From: Antedon mediterranea
Lineage: Eukaryota > Echinodermata > Crinoidea > Comatulida > Antedonidae
Reading direction: 5' to 3'
Assembly: GCF_964355755.1 (NCBI RefSeq)
Contig: NC_092675.1
Span: forward strand, 26,948,412-27,012,411
Length of the DNA: 64,000 bases
The notes under the pieces are model-generated. The model was not told the origin of the DNA and did not search any database. It saw only the letters and a list, made by a program, of their open reading frames with translations. Both the position numbers and the translations under genes were made by a program. Position 1 is the stretch's first letter, and each line of letters starts with the position of its first letter. Shown here piece after piece: positions 37,919 to 48,223 of the stretch.

Positions 37919-38070
37919 GACATTCGATCCCTACGATGATAATCATCTAGACTTGTCCCGGGGTTGAGCCCGACGGGACAAGTGGTTGTGTTAGTTATAG
38001 GTGCTGTTGATCCCTCAAAATTATCCAGGGGATGAGCCCGGCTGGATTTAATCCCGGGGATGAGCCCGGC

Positions 38071-38108
<38 letters not shown>

Positions 38109-38276
38109 AGAGAGAGAGAGATCGTAGCGTAGCTAAACTCATGAAAATCATCTAGACTTGTCCCGGGGGATGAGCACGACGGGACAAGTGGTTGTGTTAG
38201 TTATAGGTGCTGTTGATCTCTCAAAATTATCCAGGGGATGAGCCCGGCTGGATTTAATCCCGGGGATGAGCCCGGC

Positions 38277-38326
<50 letters not shown>

Positions 38327-38487
38327 AGAGAGATCGTAGCGTAGCTAAACTCATGAAAATCATCTAGACTTGTCCCGGGGATGAGCCCGACGGGACAAGT
38401 GGTTGTGTTAGTTATAGGTGCTGTTGATCTCTCAAAATTATCCAGGGGATGAGCCCGGCTGGATTTAATCCCGGGGATGAGCCCGGC

Positions 38488-38542
<55 letters not shown>

Positions 38543-38560
38543 AGACAGATCGTAGCGTAG
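37919..38560. repeat. Minisatellite of three units with long poly-T tracts and covarying hairpins
   Basis: Three units of about 190-215 bases, each with three hairpins that share the inner sequence GGGATGAGCCCG(G/A) but have different, fully paired stems: CTTGTCCCG/CGGGACAAG, ATCCAG/CTGGAT and AATCCCG/CGGGATT. Each unit then has a T tract of about 30-55 bases and a GAGAGA run. Minus-strand open frames here are low-complexity and not genes. Confidence 0.9.
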
Positions 38561-38668
38561 ACTAACTCCTTAAATTTTACTTGTAGAATACGTTTAATTT
38601 ATTGGAGATTCCCTAGGATGAAGTCGAGCTTGCGGTAATTGCAAGGCTTGGTAATTTACTGTACAGTA

Positions 38669-39544
38669 TTACAATTTACACATATTTGCTTGAGCGTCTT
38701 TTAAAACCTTCCGATTCGTTCGGATGTATCTAATATAACAGTTAGAGGACCATCTACCCATGGTTTGTACTACATGGTCTTCTACACCTGCTGCAGCAGC
38801 AGATGTTGCAGCCCCTATCCTAAATGAATGACCTGAAAAATTGCGGTTATCTATCCCACTTCTGGTTAAAACTTCCCTTAAAAGCATTAGAAATTGTTCC
38901 CTTGATAACGGATCGTGTGTTGATTCGTTCTCGACGAACAACGGGGCTGAATAGGGTGCACCGTTACACAATCTAAGGGCAATGTATTTAGACATATTAT
39001 GGACGGGATATAAATTTTTGTTCTCAAAGATTGTTATATCGATTCCCAATCTAAAGGGGTCCGTTTTGGATGCCCTCAGATGTAAAACATATAATTGGCA
39101 ATCTGGGCTAAAGGTAATATCGCTAATTCTTAAGTAATCGTTACAGGAAGTCTTTCGTTTACATGTGAACTCACCACATCTTAAAAAACCATAAAACGCT
39201 AACTTGAACACACACTGAATCATAAGGTCCATAAACGGGGAAAACACACCCCGCAAAAGTACGTTACACATTTTTGTTAGTACATCTGCAGTAATCGGTA
39301 AACGTTTTTGTTGATTATTGTTCTGTGATTTTTTAATTCCGCGAAGTATGTATTGTAGTCTCTCTGTTCCCAATGTGATATCTTGATGACCCGCTTTGAT
39401 ATAGTGAAAGCGAATTCCTGCCAGGTAGAGTTTGATTGTATGGAGTTTTAGGTTCAGTACTTTCTGACAGTGAGTTACAAAATAAATGAGGTGTCCCTCA
39501 ACAATTGGCGGAAGTCCTGATTTCGGCAGAATCATACCTGACAT
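38669..39544 (-). CDS. Tyrosine recombinase of a Crypton-like mobile element
   Basis: An uninterrupted 291-residue ORF. Catalytic landmarks of the tyrosine-recombinase family are present: arginine I in FLRCGEF (about residue 122), the H-x-x-R box in GHSFRIGAAT (about residue 240), then GRWSSNCYIRYIR with the tryptophan/histidine position and the candidate nucleophilic tyrosine. N-terminal residues (about 1-80) resemble a SAM-like core-binding domain. Such enzymes cut and rejoin DNA through a 3'-phosphotyrosine and move Crypton, DIRS and Ngaro elements. The start codon abuts the conserved right end of the element; the frame is open for a few codons upstream, so a longer or spliced N-terminus is possible. 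The intact frame suggests recent activity or selection. Confidence 0.88.
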   Translation of the reverse strand: MSGMILPKSGLPPIVEGHLIYFVTHCQKVLNLKLHTIKLYLAGIRFHYIKAGHQDITLGTERLQYILRGIKKSQNNNQQKRLPITADVLTKMCNVLLRGVFSPFMDLMIQCVFKLAFYGFLRCGEFTCKRKTSCNDYLRISDITFSPDCQLYVLHLRASKTDPFRLGIDITIFENKNLYPVHNMSKYIALRLCNGAPYSAPLFVENESTHDPLSREQFLMLLREVLTRSGIDNRNFSGHSFRIGAATSAAAAGVEDHVVQTMGRWSSNCYIRYIRTNRKVLKDAQANMCKL

Positions 39545-39790
39545 ATAAATATGTCGCCTAGTCTTTTAAGTTTAATTTATTAGTACGGTAACCTTGTGTA
39601 CAATACCAATTCTCCTTAAAAAAGTAGACTTAAAGGAGGCAGTACCAAACCCATCCATCAACTGTCACTTGTTGAGGTCACTATAGTGTAGGTATAATTA
39701 TCTATTGATATTCAATGCCCTTGTAGTGGAGTCCGGGTTACTCCAGATGGTATTGTGTATAAACTATAATTTAGTTTCCCAAATTTGCTG

Positions 39791-40187
39791 ATTAGTTAAT
39801 ATTAGAAACTCAATATTTAAACAACTTAAAGAAGATCTATACAACAATGATTTGCATAAAATATGGGACTTATTCATGTCAAGCTCACATGAACTTAAAT
39901 ATCACCTTTTTTTTGACGACCTAGAAATTGATGAAGAATATCAAATCCAATGTATAAACAATATTAACTATGTATTAGCAAGTAACATATTTGACAAATA
40001 TTGTAAATTATTTTTAACAACTGCATGGAAAGAACGCAACGAAATTTATAATATCCGTCCATAACACAATCTTTTACTTTTCGCTCAAATGTATTGAATG
40101 TATTTTTAGTCGCGTGGAAGCGACTCTATAGTTCACTATGTCGGTCGGTTGGTCGGTCTGTCTGTCTGTCTGTCGGTCTGTCTGTCG

Positions 40188-40222
<35 letters not shown>

Positions 40223-41098
40223 GGTCCGGTATCACTATGCGTTTTATCGCTTTATGACCTTATCTTGATATCAGTTTAATCTAGCTAAGTCAATTTTTCA
40301 CAGAATATTCCTTATGGCCAGGAATCGATGTGGTTATGTTTTCACGGCGCGCAATAAAAAATTACGCGGTCTACGCACGATTTAACGAAATCACGTTTGT
40401 AATCATATCTTAACAACCATGAATCACAATTAAATAAAATTTGGTACTCATAAATTTCAGGGCATAAATCATCATATGGCAATACAATTACGTGCGTAGC
40501 GCATGTAACGCATGCGTACGCGTGCTTAAAATTTTCAAAATTTATTTTCGATGAAATAAGAGTACGTTTCAGGCAATTTTAAGCGTTTACAAAATTGCCA
40601 TGAGTGCGCAGATTTTTGCGCGCGCACTGTGCGTTAAATGTTATTGCGCACTTTTTTTGCCCGATTTCTGTTTTCTTGACTTACTTTTCAACTCGAAATT
40701 ACGTTATACGAGCACGTCAAAAGTGACAGGCTACGCACGTGTAAATTAAAAAAATATAAATGTTTTTAAACATTTCAACATTTTTAAACATGTTCAGTAA
40801 TTTCGGTCAGTATAGTTCACTATGTCGGTCGGTCCGTCTGTCTGTCGGTCTGTCTGTCTGTCGGTCTGTTTGTCTGTCGGTCCGGTATCACTATGCATTG
40901 TAGCACGCGACTTAATGGCTGTTGGCCTTGTTATAACCTACTGTGTATATACTTTTTAATGTAATAATTTATAATGTTTGTATTTGATTGTGTAGTAAGA
41001 TAAGTCCATATTTATTTTTTTGTTGTTGCACATCTCTTGAGAATTGTGCCTCTGTTATAAAAGAGAAACAATAAAGTTATTAATTAATTAATTAATCA
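39791..41098 (+). mobile_element. LINE 3' fragment, interrupted by the GGTC-rich element
   Basis: 39852-40064 encodes about 70 residues (WDLFMSSSHELKYHLFF ... FLTTAWKERNE) that look like the end of a non-LTR ORF2, a weak assignment. After the inserted element (40107-40931) the sequence resumes and ends with AAACAATAAAGTTA and a (TTAA)n tail at 41075-41098, a typical LINE 3' terminus. Confidence 0.5.
40107..40931. mobile_element. Full-length GGTC-rich non-autonomous element, copy A
   Basis: Starts AGTCGCGTGGAAGCGACT and ends CACGCGACTTAATGGCTGTTGGCCTTGTT, so the outer AGTCGCGTG/CACGCGACT form inverted termini. Two (CGGT/CTGT)n arms flank a 520-base core rich in ACGCG motifs. About 95% identical by eye to 51968-52741. 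No ORF except low-complexity RSVGRSV-type frames. Confidence 0.85.
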
Positions 41099-41655
41099 AC
41101 ATTAGCAGCAATAGCAACACCATCAATAATAGCAACAGTATCAACAACAGCAGTGTTTTTGTATTGTGATTTAAATAATGGCATTTTAGGTAGAAAATGT
41201 TTTAATTTAATGTGGAATGATAAATCGCGAATGCATCCACTTCATTGGTGTGTATAAACGATATATTAAAATAAAAGTATTTTTACATTTACGCAGGTAA
41301 ATGTAAAAATAAATGTTAGTAACAATAAATAAACGTTGTTTCAAAAACAGTTATTGTAGCAATAACAACTGATGATTAAGAAAACTGGTACAACCAGATG
41401 ATAAGTTCGAATCAGCACGCTATTTACTGATCAACACCTACACCTGTGTTGGTTGACTTGGTTGTTTAATTATTTTGATAAACATATCTGTATGCATATT
41501 TGCACAATTATTTATATCGTGCATCTAAATTATTTAAATAAATATTTTAACGATAAGGAATGTAAGTTAATAAAGGTGATGTACTGTACTATATGCATTA
41601 GACCTGTTTCTCAGTGTTTGGCGTAAACTAAACCAGTTCGTTAAACAAGCTCGTC
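41099..41655. other. Upstream flank of the MAM-domain gene
   Basis: AT-rich. It begins with a short CAGCAATAGCAACACCATCAA tract related to the 21240 minisatellite, then shows no further repeats or exons. Confidence 0.5.
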
Positions 41656-44600
41656 ATGCATTTTGCTGTGCGTTTGGCATTTGCACTTCTCATTATTGGA
41701 GATCACCTCTGTAATTCTGAAGAACTGCCGAACGAAAAGGTACCGTATCGTTTATTATTATTATTGTTTTGTATGGAATGTAGATTATCTATACAAGGTG
41801 TGTATTTTCATCTATTGAATAAACCAGTACATATATACAGTTGTTTGATAAGTATGATTATTACTATTTTAACCTGTCGTTTTTATAGATAAGTACACTT
41901 AATTCGTCGCATCATGGAGCGAAGTCAAAGCAATCACAAACTAAAGGAACATCGAATTCTGGTAAGATAATGATGGCACAAGTTCAACTGCATCAATTCG
42001 GGAACACGTTGCCACATTATTTTAATGGACATTACATAATATTTTTTAAAATAATAGTAAACAGCGCCATCACACCACTGTATACCTTACAAAGTACCTG
42101 CTAAGGAAACAATTTTGTATGCATCATTTTTATCTAAATCTAGTTGGTGGCGCTCTAAGAGGAATTAAAGCAATGATAATATGACTCTGAATAATAATGT
42201 TTTATAAAATGAAACTTATAGTCAACCTAACAAATCACCAGCATTGGACAAAGAAATGCATATAGTCATTCCAAACGTTAAAGAGGTATCGGTAAAAAGT
42301 ATTCTCCAATTTAAATGATGATTAATCATACTTTGAATGGGCCGGTATGTTAATAAAGTTAATTTCGTAGACAAAATTTGTTTACAAAATAATCGGTTGA
42401 TTTCAATCAAAAACCCATTGGCTAGCAGCAAATTTGTTGGCTTAACTACAGTTAAATAATTTTTTTTTCGATCCAACTTTTGGTCAAAGTGAATAATTGT
42501 GAAAACAAATTTGCAACACAAACATTTACATTTTTTCAACTGGGGACAATCAATGTATCTAATGCAGTGTTAGTAAAATGTTTCGGCCTACTTTTGTTTG
42601 GAATTACTTTTGTTTGGAATTACTATTGTTTCGTATTTTATTTATTTATCTACCATGGTAATAGAGATACAAAATTGTATAGATATCTTGCCTTCTCAGG
42701 AAGAAAAATATAAAAAATATATAATTATTGTAAATTACATACCGTACCAATGTTTAGGTTTGAAAAGCATCATCTGTGGGTTTGAGGTAGACGAATGCGG
42801 CTTTGTAGATGTTACGACCGACTTTATTTCTCTTTGGCGAAGAGTTTGCGATAATGGTACGTCTTGTTCAAAATTAAAAAAAAACTGAGATCAATCAATA
42901 ATTCTTAACCAATCTATTTTAATTGATAATGAATATAAATCCCTCAATTTTCAATTACAATATTGTTTACGTTGTAGGGTGTTCTATGATATCTGATGCA
43001 ACAGCATCGATGAGCGGTAAAACTATGTCCAATCTAGTTTCACCATGGTTCTTCGGAAATAGTGGTGTGTTAAAGATGCAGTACTATATTCCTGATAAGC
43101 AGACAGCAAAGTTCGCAAGTATCAGTGTATATATACGATACGACGAAACAGCCAGTAATAATAACAGGGAGTTGATTTATCTAGCTAGCAGTGAGATGGA
43201 CCGACCATGGGTGCCGATGGCAGCAGAGATGGACCGACCTTGGGTTCCAATGAGTGTGAACGTAAAAATGGACGATTCGACACACTTCAGGGTAAGATGT
43301 TTTCATCTTCCTTCTTTTAGGGATTACCAATCTTTTTTAAAAATCGATAACATTTAAGTTATCAAAAGTATATTGCGTGTAACTTGTAGATTAAAATCAG
43401 CAAAATTATAATCTTTGCTTAGTAAATGTACAGTGCTTTATCTCTGTAAGATAATCACTTTCATCAGATGGCTTAGTTCTCATTACAAAACGAATGTAAA
43501 TATAGTTCTATTTTCTGTATCCATCCAATGTAAACTAAATTTGTATAATAGTCATATTTCTTGACAGAATGCTCTGATGTAGTAATAGCATATCGCTCTG
43601 GGCGGGTATTTCATTCATTCGGAAACCGGATATCCACAGAGATATTATAGTGAACTCTCTATAACTTATCTCACCTAGTGTTTATTGTGATTCATTTTCC
43701 ACTTTTATTGGATCTATATAATAATATTATTAGATACAGTATTATTTGTCAAAGTCCAAAGGCCAGATTATTATGTATTCAACACAGTGCTGCCTTGCGG
43801 TATCACGTAAAACAGAAGTAGCAGTTGCCGCACGCAAATCGCTCGACTTGTTGTAGTATTTCGGCCAAGGCTCTATTTGGTCGTAGCATAGGTAACATTT
43901 CTTGTTAGCTCCACCAGAATAGCGAGAGGGTATGAGCTCAATCGGGTGTGTGTGTTTTTTTCTGTATTTGTTACCGTATTTAGCAGGACTGGGCCTACAC
44001 AAAACGTTATTGCCCGATTTTCATATCTTTAAAGGATGGTTTGATATAAAAACACGTGGTTCAATTGTCATATGCTAGGCGCCTGTGTTGAAGTTAAGTG
44101 TTGGATAAGTGGGTGGGAAGATTTAAACGTTTGTACAACTACTGAACGGCTAATTTAACAATGAAGTGTGCTAGTATGCATCTATAGTAACCAACTAAAA
44201 ACACTCTGAATTTTTATTGTTGCCAATTAGAAATTAGCCTATCCTACAGTTTTGTGACTCCACTATGAGATATAGGCCTACCCGTTGGTATACAGAAATA
44301 TATTGTCATTATCTTAACACTTCTATTTCTCTGAAATCTACCCACATTTATATACCACATCCTATAGGCCTAGATAAAAGAAAGCACTTGCTGTCTATAA
44401 ACTATTATTTATTAAATTATATTTCCTTATACAGTACCAATACTGAAATAAAAGTTCAATACCTGTTCCTACTAAATAAGTGTAAAATATCGCTCAATGT
44501 TCTTAGTTACCAAAATGCTAATATAGTGTCAAATCTACAAATAATGATTTTTTACCCTTTTTTGTTTTGTTTTATATTATTTTAGATTCTTAATTTTTCT

Positions 44601-44837
44601 TTCCAATTTATTTCTAGTTTGAAATTGAAGGTTTGTTAGAAGGTAGTTCCGAAAATATATTCATCGACAATTTTGAATTCAAGCCAAAAGGTATTGTTTG
44701 CATGTTTGATTGTTTTAATTCATACCTCAACTGCAACAATGACGTTTATATGTTATCGAAATAATTTTTCCTGTAAAATAATGTTATTACATTTATAATA
44801 GGCCGTCATGCATTTGTAAATTTATCTTACAGATTAA
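41656..44837 (+). CDS. Secreted single-MAM-domain protein
   Basis: Six exons in consistent phase: 41656-41739, 41889-41961, 42758-42856, 42978-43291, 44618-44690, 44833-44837 (TAA), about 215 codons. Signal peptide MHFAVRLAFALLIIGDHLCN, a short Ser/Gln-rich linker, then a MAM-like domain: IICGFEVDECGF (opening cysteines), DFISLWRRV, a central part with SPWFFGNSGVLKMQYYIP, and the closing FEIEGLLEGSSENIFIDNF. MAM domains are extracellular adhesion or interaction modules. The protein appears to be nothing but signal peptide, linker and MAM. Exon 4 contains an internal duplication, EMDRPWVPM occurring twice in a row (about 43195-43250). The last coding exon adds only one residue. Unrelated to the proprotein family around it, though also secreted. 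The MAM call is by motif only. Confidence 0.75.
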
Positions 44838-45177
44838 TGGCAAAGACAAGATAGTACTGGTGTGGTATAACGTAATTCCTTTTATATAATTCAAATAAAC
44901 ATTATTTCGATTGCTTAGTGTTTTGATTGATACGTTTGATTAATAATACAATAAAGTAACTTTATCAAAATAAAACAACCTGGCTTGTTTCCAGTTAGGC
45001 TTGAGGACTCAGAATCAGTGTGTAACGGCTATGAGCGCTCACTGGCTAAACCCAGGGGCCCCTGAGCTTATGTTGTCCCTCTGAGCAGTATCCAGACGAA
45101 AAACAGGGATTAGCATATGTCGGAAAAGGCTTAAAACACCCGAGGTCTCCAGAGTTGGAGGGCCACTTAGGGTTTCT
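44838..45177. other. Intergenic region after the MAM gene
   Basis: AATAAA-type signals near 44895 and 44949. The 45000-45170 stretch is higher in G+C (CCCAGGGGCCCCTGAG palindrome) and looks like repeat-derived DNA, but I cannot name it. Confidence 0.4.
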
Positions 45178-45340
45178 AAAGCGTGGTTCACACTAGCGAC
45201 GCAACGCAAGGACGTAACGCAACGCAAGTGAATTGACCAATCACAAGCGATGGCTTATTCGCTTGTGATTGCTAACTGTCTTTAACTTCGCTTGTCATTG
45301 GTTAAAACGCTTGCGTTACGTTCTAGTGGGAACCAAGCTT
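45178..45340. mobile_element. MITE family A, copy 3
   Basis: AAAGCGTGGTTCACACTAGCG at the left, CTAGTGGGAACCAAGCTTT at the right. Opposed CCAATCACAAGCG and CGCTTGTGATTG motifs inside. Confidence 0.9.
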
Positions 45341-48149
45341 TAACCAGGGGCCCAGGTACCTACGCCACTGTTGAGAATACATACATTTACCTTTTCACCC
45401 TTTATCGGCTTTGCTCTGGAGCGTGTATTTCTTCTATTTATAGTTTTGTTTGTATTAACTTACAAAAAATACATAAAAGATACATAAATCAAACTCTTTA
45501 TTCGGGGCAACGAAACACGCTGCGTTTTATTCATTTTTTATTTTGCACAATACAATAGAGTCTTCGATGCGTTATAACATTTCTCGGAAAAGTTCTTTTT
45601 CCGTCGTTTCGCCCTTTTTGTGAAAATAATGATTAAGCAACAATCACAACAAATAATAATTGCATGATAACAAGACAACACGCAACAGACGCACGGAACT
45701 GATGTCATCATCCGGCAGAATCACTTAGTCATCTAAACATGAAAACATTGAAACTGAAATATATCATATATAAAAAAACAATATAAATTGATAAAGAATG
45801 TTAGATGGAGTCTTATTTCATTTGGAGTGTCTGTAGGCCTACGTTACAGTATTGACAGAATTACAAAACGGATTGACTAATAAAACAAATGTAATGTTTC
45901 ATGAATAAATCGTTTTTATTTGAATTGTTTTTTATTATAAAAATAAAAAGAATATTTGGAGATGAATTATTTAATGATTTCTTAATACTAGTTGAGATGA
46001 CCTACGATAATAAGCATTCAGATACAGAAGAGAGGTGACGGATATTTTGGTAGTAAACCGGGAAGAACCAGCCGATTCTCGGTACTGTATCTATTTCCGA
46101 AGTAGGCATATCATAGGAATATTTGGTAATACAACATCACATGTGTTTCACATGAATCTAGAGTAACCTAACCCTTCACCTAACCTTACATGATACAGGC
46201 ACTACATGTGATGCTGTATTACCAAGGCCTATGATAGATAGTATGTGGAGATACAACTCTGGGAATCTGGTGGAAGAACTCCTTCGTCGATCAGCTCATA
46301 GAGATATTATATAATATCTCTATGATCAGCTCCAATCCAACGTTTCTTTCATATTGTTTACACCATTTGTTCATTAATCATGTATTACATTCTTCCTGCA
46401 AAGGAAATGACTTGACACTATACGGTAAACACCAGGCGGTAGGTTAGCTTGTTTGTACAACAACAAGTAATATTTACTTTAGTATTTCTACATTATTTCT
46501 AGATACAAAAGAGCTTTCTTGGAAAAGTTCGTTTCTTAACGTTTTCTGTAGAATATTCTTTTGTTTACTAACTTTAAACTTTTGTGAAATAAGCGTCTGC
46601 GCATGCCCTATCGTCGCCATCATTTTCCTTATAATTATTGTATTATATACAGTATATTTTTATATAACTGTTATTGCACGGCATCATCTCTGTCTGCGGA
46701 TGTACTTGAGTACATGGGTTATTTGCTACATCATGATTGTGCGTCAGGGAGAGCGCCCATCGGGGAGGATCGACCATGTTTGTCGGTGAGAAGAAATTAT
46801 ATTTCCTGATAAAAATAAATATTGATATCTAATATTTATTTCGATGTCTCTTCGACCTCTGGCGGCCCAAGCCAATAGAGTAAGCCTCTCCCTCACCACT
46901 CACTGTCGGTCGGGCAAATCTTGTCACCAAATCACCCCTGTTTTATATAATAATTATAGTGGAACACATTTCACAGGTAACTTGCATTCAGTATTTTCAT
47001 CTGCGTATACCTGTTTTATACGGGTGTAGGCCTACGTGTTACAGACGTGTCAATTGCAACATTAACAACATAATGGTCTTATATAGGATTTCTCATACAT
47101 CCAAAAAATAAGAATTATGGAATTCCCCTTTTACCAGCTGCATTCCGGTGTAAATCGGAAAACATACTAATGTCAGAGGAATGCATTTACGTCATGAATT
47201 ATGACAATTATATACCAGTCATAAAGCCATTAAAAATGGTGTTTGGATGACGTAGCTGGTGTGGAGAGGTTACCTTTACAAAGGCATATTACAACAGGTG
47301 TGTTTATTACAGTATTACGGTTGGAACGTTACACAAACGAATATTATCAATGATTTTCGTTTGATGATCCATTGTCATGAAATCCTAGACTTGCTCCAAG
47401 TCTGTATTTATTGTCTTTTTTTATGTTATTCCACACGTCGTCGTTTTGATTTTTGTCTGAAAATACGTGACTTGTACTTTCTCAATAACACATACGGTAG
47501 TCAATGCATTGGTATATAAGACTGACTCTGTTTATATACTACTTTACTACAGTACTATTTAATACTCTTCAAAATAAATTGTCATCAATCAGAATAAAGT
47601 AAAACTCATAATAGTCCAGACAGTAACACAATAACAATGCGCATGCTCAATAGATTATTTGTTCACTAACTGTTATGTAATTCTCTTCTTAAATTATGTT
47701 ATGAACAATACATACGTACATTATATTGAAATCGTCTGGTAAAGAGTCAAACTTAATTAATCCCTTTATTAGGCATATACGAAGTGTTCTGAATGTTGGA
47801 TAGATTTAGACGACTCATCTGATCCAAGGACGCCTGCCCCACCTACCCCCACCAATAATTCCCAGAAATTGTATTGTTGTTTGGCCTAAATTTATGCGTT
47901 TTGTTCAATTACTGATCGGTTGAAAGATTCACACCACGATATATTTCTTATAATGACGGGATTTGTTTGTATAATCATAGGAATTATGTATATTTAGATA
48001 TAAATAATCCAAGGTATAATAGTACCATTTGTACCGATGCCTACAATAACACAGTTGTTTATTACACAACCAATTGTTGTTGAAGTATAATAATAATTCT
48101 CATCCATAATAAACGATAATAAACGAAAGTAATAAAAGCCTAATATGGC
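45341..48149. other. Gene-free region upstream of P3
   Basis: No exon recognised. It contains a MITE-like inverted repeat at 46108-46238 (CATATCATAGG..GGTAATACA arms), a perfect palindrome at 46297-46324 (CATAGAGATATTAT and complement), and a segment at 47139-47260 (GTGTAAATCGGAAAACAT ... GGATGACG) that recurs upstream of P5 at 56020-56105. Short open frames here lack any similarity I recognise. Confidence 0.5.
46108..46238. mobile_element. MITE-like inverted repeat
   Basis: The left arm CATATCATAGG ... GGTAATACAACATCACATGTG is complementary to the right arm CACATG-type ... GATGCTGTATTACCAAGG ... CTATGATAG. About 130 bases, non-coding, single copy in this window. Confidence 0.65.
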
Positions 48150-48200
48150 ATTTTAAGTCACCATCCGTCTACTTGGAAACTATTTAAGGTGATACCGTAG
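48150..48200 (+). promoter_or_regulatory. Conserved core promoter candidate of P3
   Basis: The sequence from about 48130 to the ATG is nearly identical to that before P4, including CTAATATGGCATTTTAAGTC, CACCATCCGTCTAC and a TATA-like TATTTAAGG (48181) placed 43 bases before the ATG. Conservation of this block, while flanks further out diverge, supports a shared promoter. The transcription start itself is inferred. Confidence 0.5.
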
Positions 48201-48223
48201 CGCAACACTTAAGCACTGATACA

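Larger units (their letters stand above)
28672..39790 (-). mobile_element. Crypton-like tyrosine-recombinase element, split by a Helitron array
   Basis: Without the inserted array the element is 28672-28780 joined to 37387-39790, about 2.5 kb. Its ends match the neighbouring non-autonomous copy. The inside carries a hairpin minisatellite (37919-38560) and a 291-residue tyrosine recombinase on the minus strand. No reverse transcriptase or terminal inverted repeats are seen, which favours a Crypton over a DIRS element. Direct tandem junction with its sister at 28671/28672. Confidence 0.65.

Noticed and set aside
37870-38363. Lysine-rich ORFs on the minus strand
   Set aside because: Poly-T tracts and the hairpin minisatellite read as poly-Lys; repeated units give the same peptide three times.
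43742-44002. Minus-strand ORF with KKCYLCY and several cysteines in an intron of the MAM gene
   Set aside because: Briefly resembles a zinc-binding transposase tail, but no other domain, no element termini and no paralogue in the window; not supportable as a gene.
46603-46809. Plus-strand ORF with DVLEYMGYLLHHDCASG
   Set aside because: No recognisable family, no signal peptide or splice partners; probably chance.
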